NCBI GenBank assembly: GCA_035771175.1
Contig: CM069593.1
Coordinates: forward strand, 1,234,461 to 1,298,460
Reading direction: 5' to 3'
DNA: 64,000 nucleotides
Source: Paratinospora sagittata
Taxonomy: Eukaryota; Streptophyta; Magnoliopsida; Ranunculales; Menispermaceae
The notes under the pieces are model-generated. The model made no database searches. It saw only the letters and a program-made list of their open reading frames with translations, and was not told where the DNA came from. Made by a program: the position numbers and the translations under genes. Below are positions 63,483-64,000 of the stretch, in pieces (the stretch's first letter is position 1; every line of letters begins with the position of its first letter).

Positions 63483-63781
63483 AAGGGGAGAAGTGTCAAC
63501 AAGATGGTTAACTGCATTTTACATTTTCAAATACAAATTTCATTAATAATATCCATTTTCAAACAATCTTGGTTTCTTTTTTTTATTAAAAGGGGAGAAG
63601 TGTTAAAAAGATGGTTAACTGCATTTTACATTTTCAAATGCAAATTTCATTAACAACATCCGTTTTCAAACAATCATGGTTTCTTTTTTTTCAGAAGGGG
63701 GGGAAGTGTTAACAAGATGGTTAACTGCATTTTACATTTTCATATACAAATTTCATTAATAATATCCATTTTCAAACAATT
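63483..63781. repeat. Tandem repeat, ~106 bp x 3
   Basis: Units start at 63483, 63590 and 63695, each with AAGGGGAGAAGTGTTAACAA, GATGGTTAACTGCATTTTAC and TTTCATTAATAATATCCATT; the third is slightly shorter. Units differ by a few substitutions. Satellite-like local duplication, non-coding. Confidence 0.92.
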
Positions 63782-64000
63782 CTATACATGTTAGATGACT
63801 CATGACAACACACTCCTTAGTAATGAATGTACATATAAAGTGTACATTACTCTTATACACCATTAAATTGCATCATCAAATTATGTGTATTCGAGACAAT
63901 TCATTGGTATTTAATGGTGATATACACTTTAAATGTCACTTAAACATTTTCCTAATCATAAAGTTGTTAATTACATTTGTCTGAATAGACAAATTCTACC
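63782..64000. other. AT-rich end of window
   Basis: Nothing recognised. Confidence 0.4.

Noticed and set aside
63483..63781. CRISPR-like array
   Set aside because: Units are contiguous 106-bp direct repeats without spacers, in a plant nuclear genome.

Overview
This is nuclear DNA from a flowering plant, almost certainly a eudicot. Genes have GT-AG introns and AT-rich intergenic DNA, and most products are plant-specific families: a WG/GW-tailed SPT6L, nepenthesin-type aspartic proteases, a CC-NB-LRR, a VQ protein, MAG2L, and a TFIIIA gene with a plant 5S-rRNA-mimic exon. The species cannot be named from sequence alone. All calls come from reading the sequence; no database search was run.

Layout. 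1-1479: 3' end of SPT6L (+). 2862-4423: a 5'-truncated LINE with a 16-bp target-site duplication, just upstream of the NAC-alpha gene (+, 4621-7205). 8224-9159: RING-H2 E3 ligase (-). 11339-20554: three related nepenthesin-like aspartic proteases (one -, two +) among SINEs, foldback elements and duplicated flanks. 21085-27625: an mTERF gene (-) broken by two frameshifts and a Tnt1-like copia element (21315-26697, 556-bp LTRs, target duplication AATCC). 28.0-30.5 kb: LINE and foldback relics and an unexplained GC-rich ORF. 30772-39.2 kb: SAC3-family mRNA export gene (+), its introns loaded with LINE, SINE and Tourist-like insertions. 41073-43694: a degraded CC-NB-LRR (-); 46927-48717: an LRR-only relative (+); 48.9-50.5 kb: further NB-LRR scraps. 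52604-53284: VQ protein (+). 54053-57376: RINT1/MAG2-like tethering protein (-). 57.4-60.0 kb: very AT-rich spacer. 60097-62670: TFIIIA (+). The window ends with a 106-bp tandem repeat.

There is no operon logic. The conserved single-copy housekeeping genes (SPT6L, NAC-alpha, SAC3, MAG2L, TFIIIA) keep open frames and clean splice sites. The disease- and defence-associated genes (aspartic proteases, NB-LRR/LRR) are duplicated, rearranged and partly decayed. The most informative signals are the 5S-rRNA mimic exon in TFIIIA, next to a GC-AG intron; the copia-broken mTERF gene; the protease trio with altered active-site motifs; and an in-frame 42-bp retro-insertion that put a poly-lysine tract into the NB-LRR.
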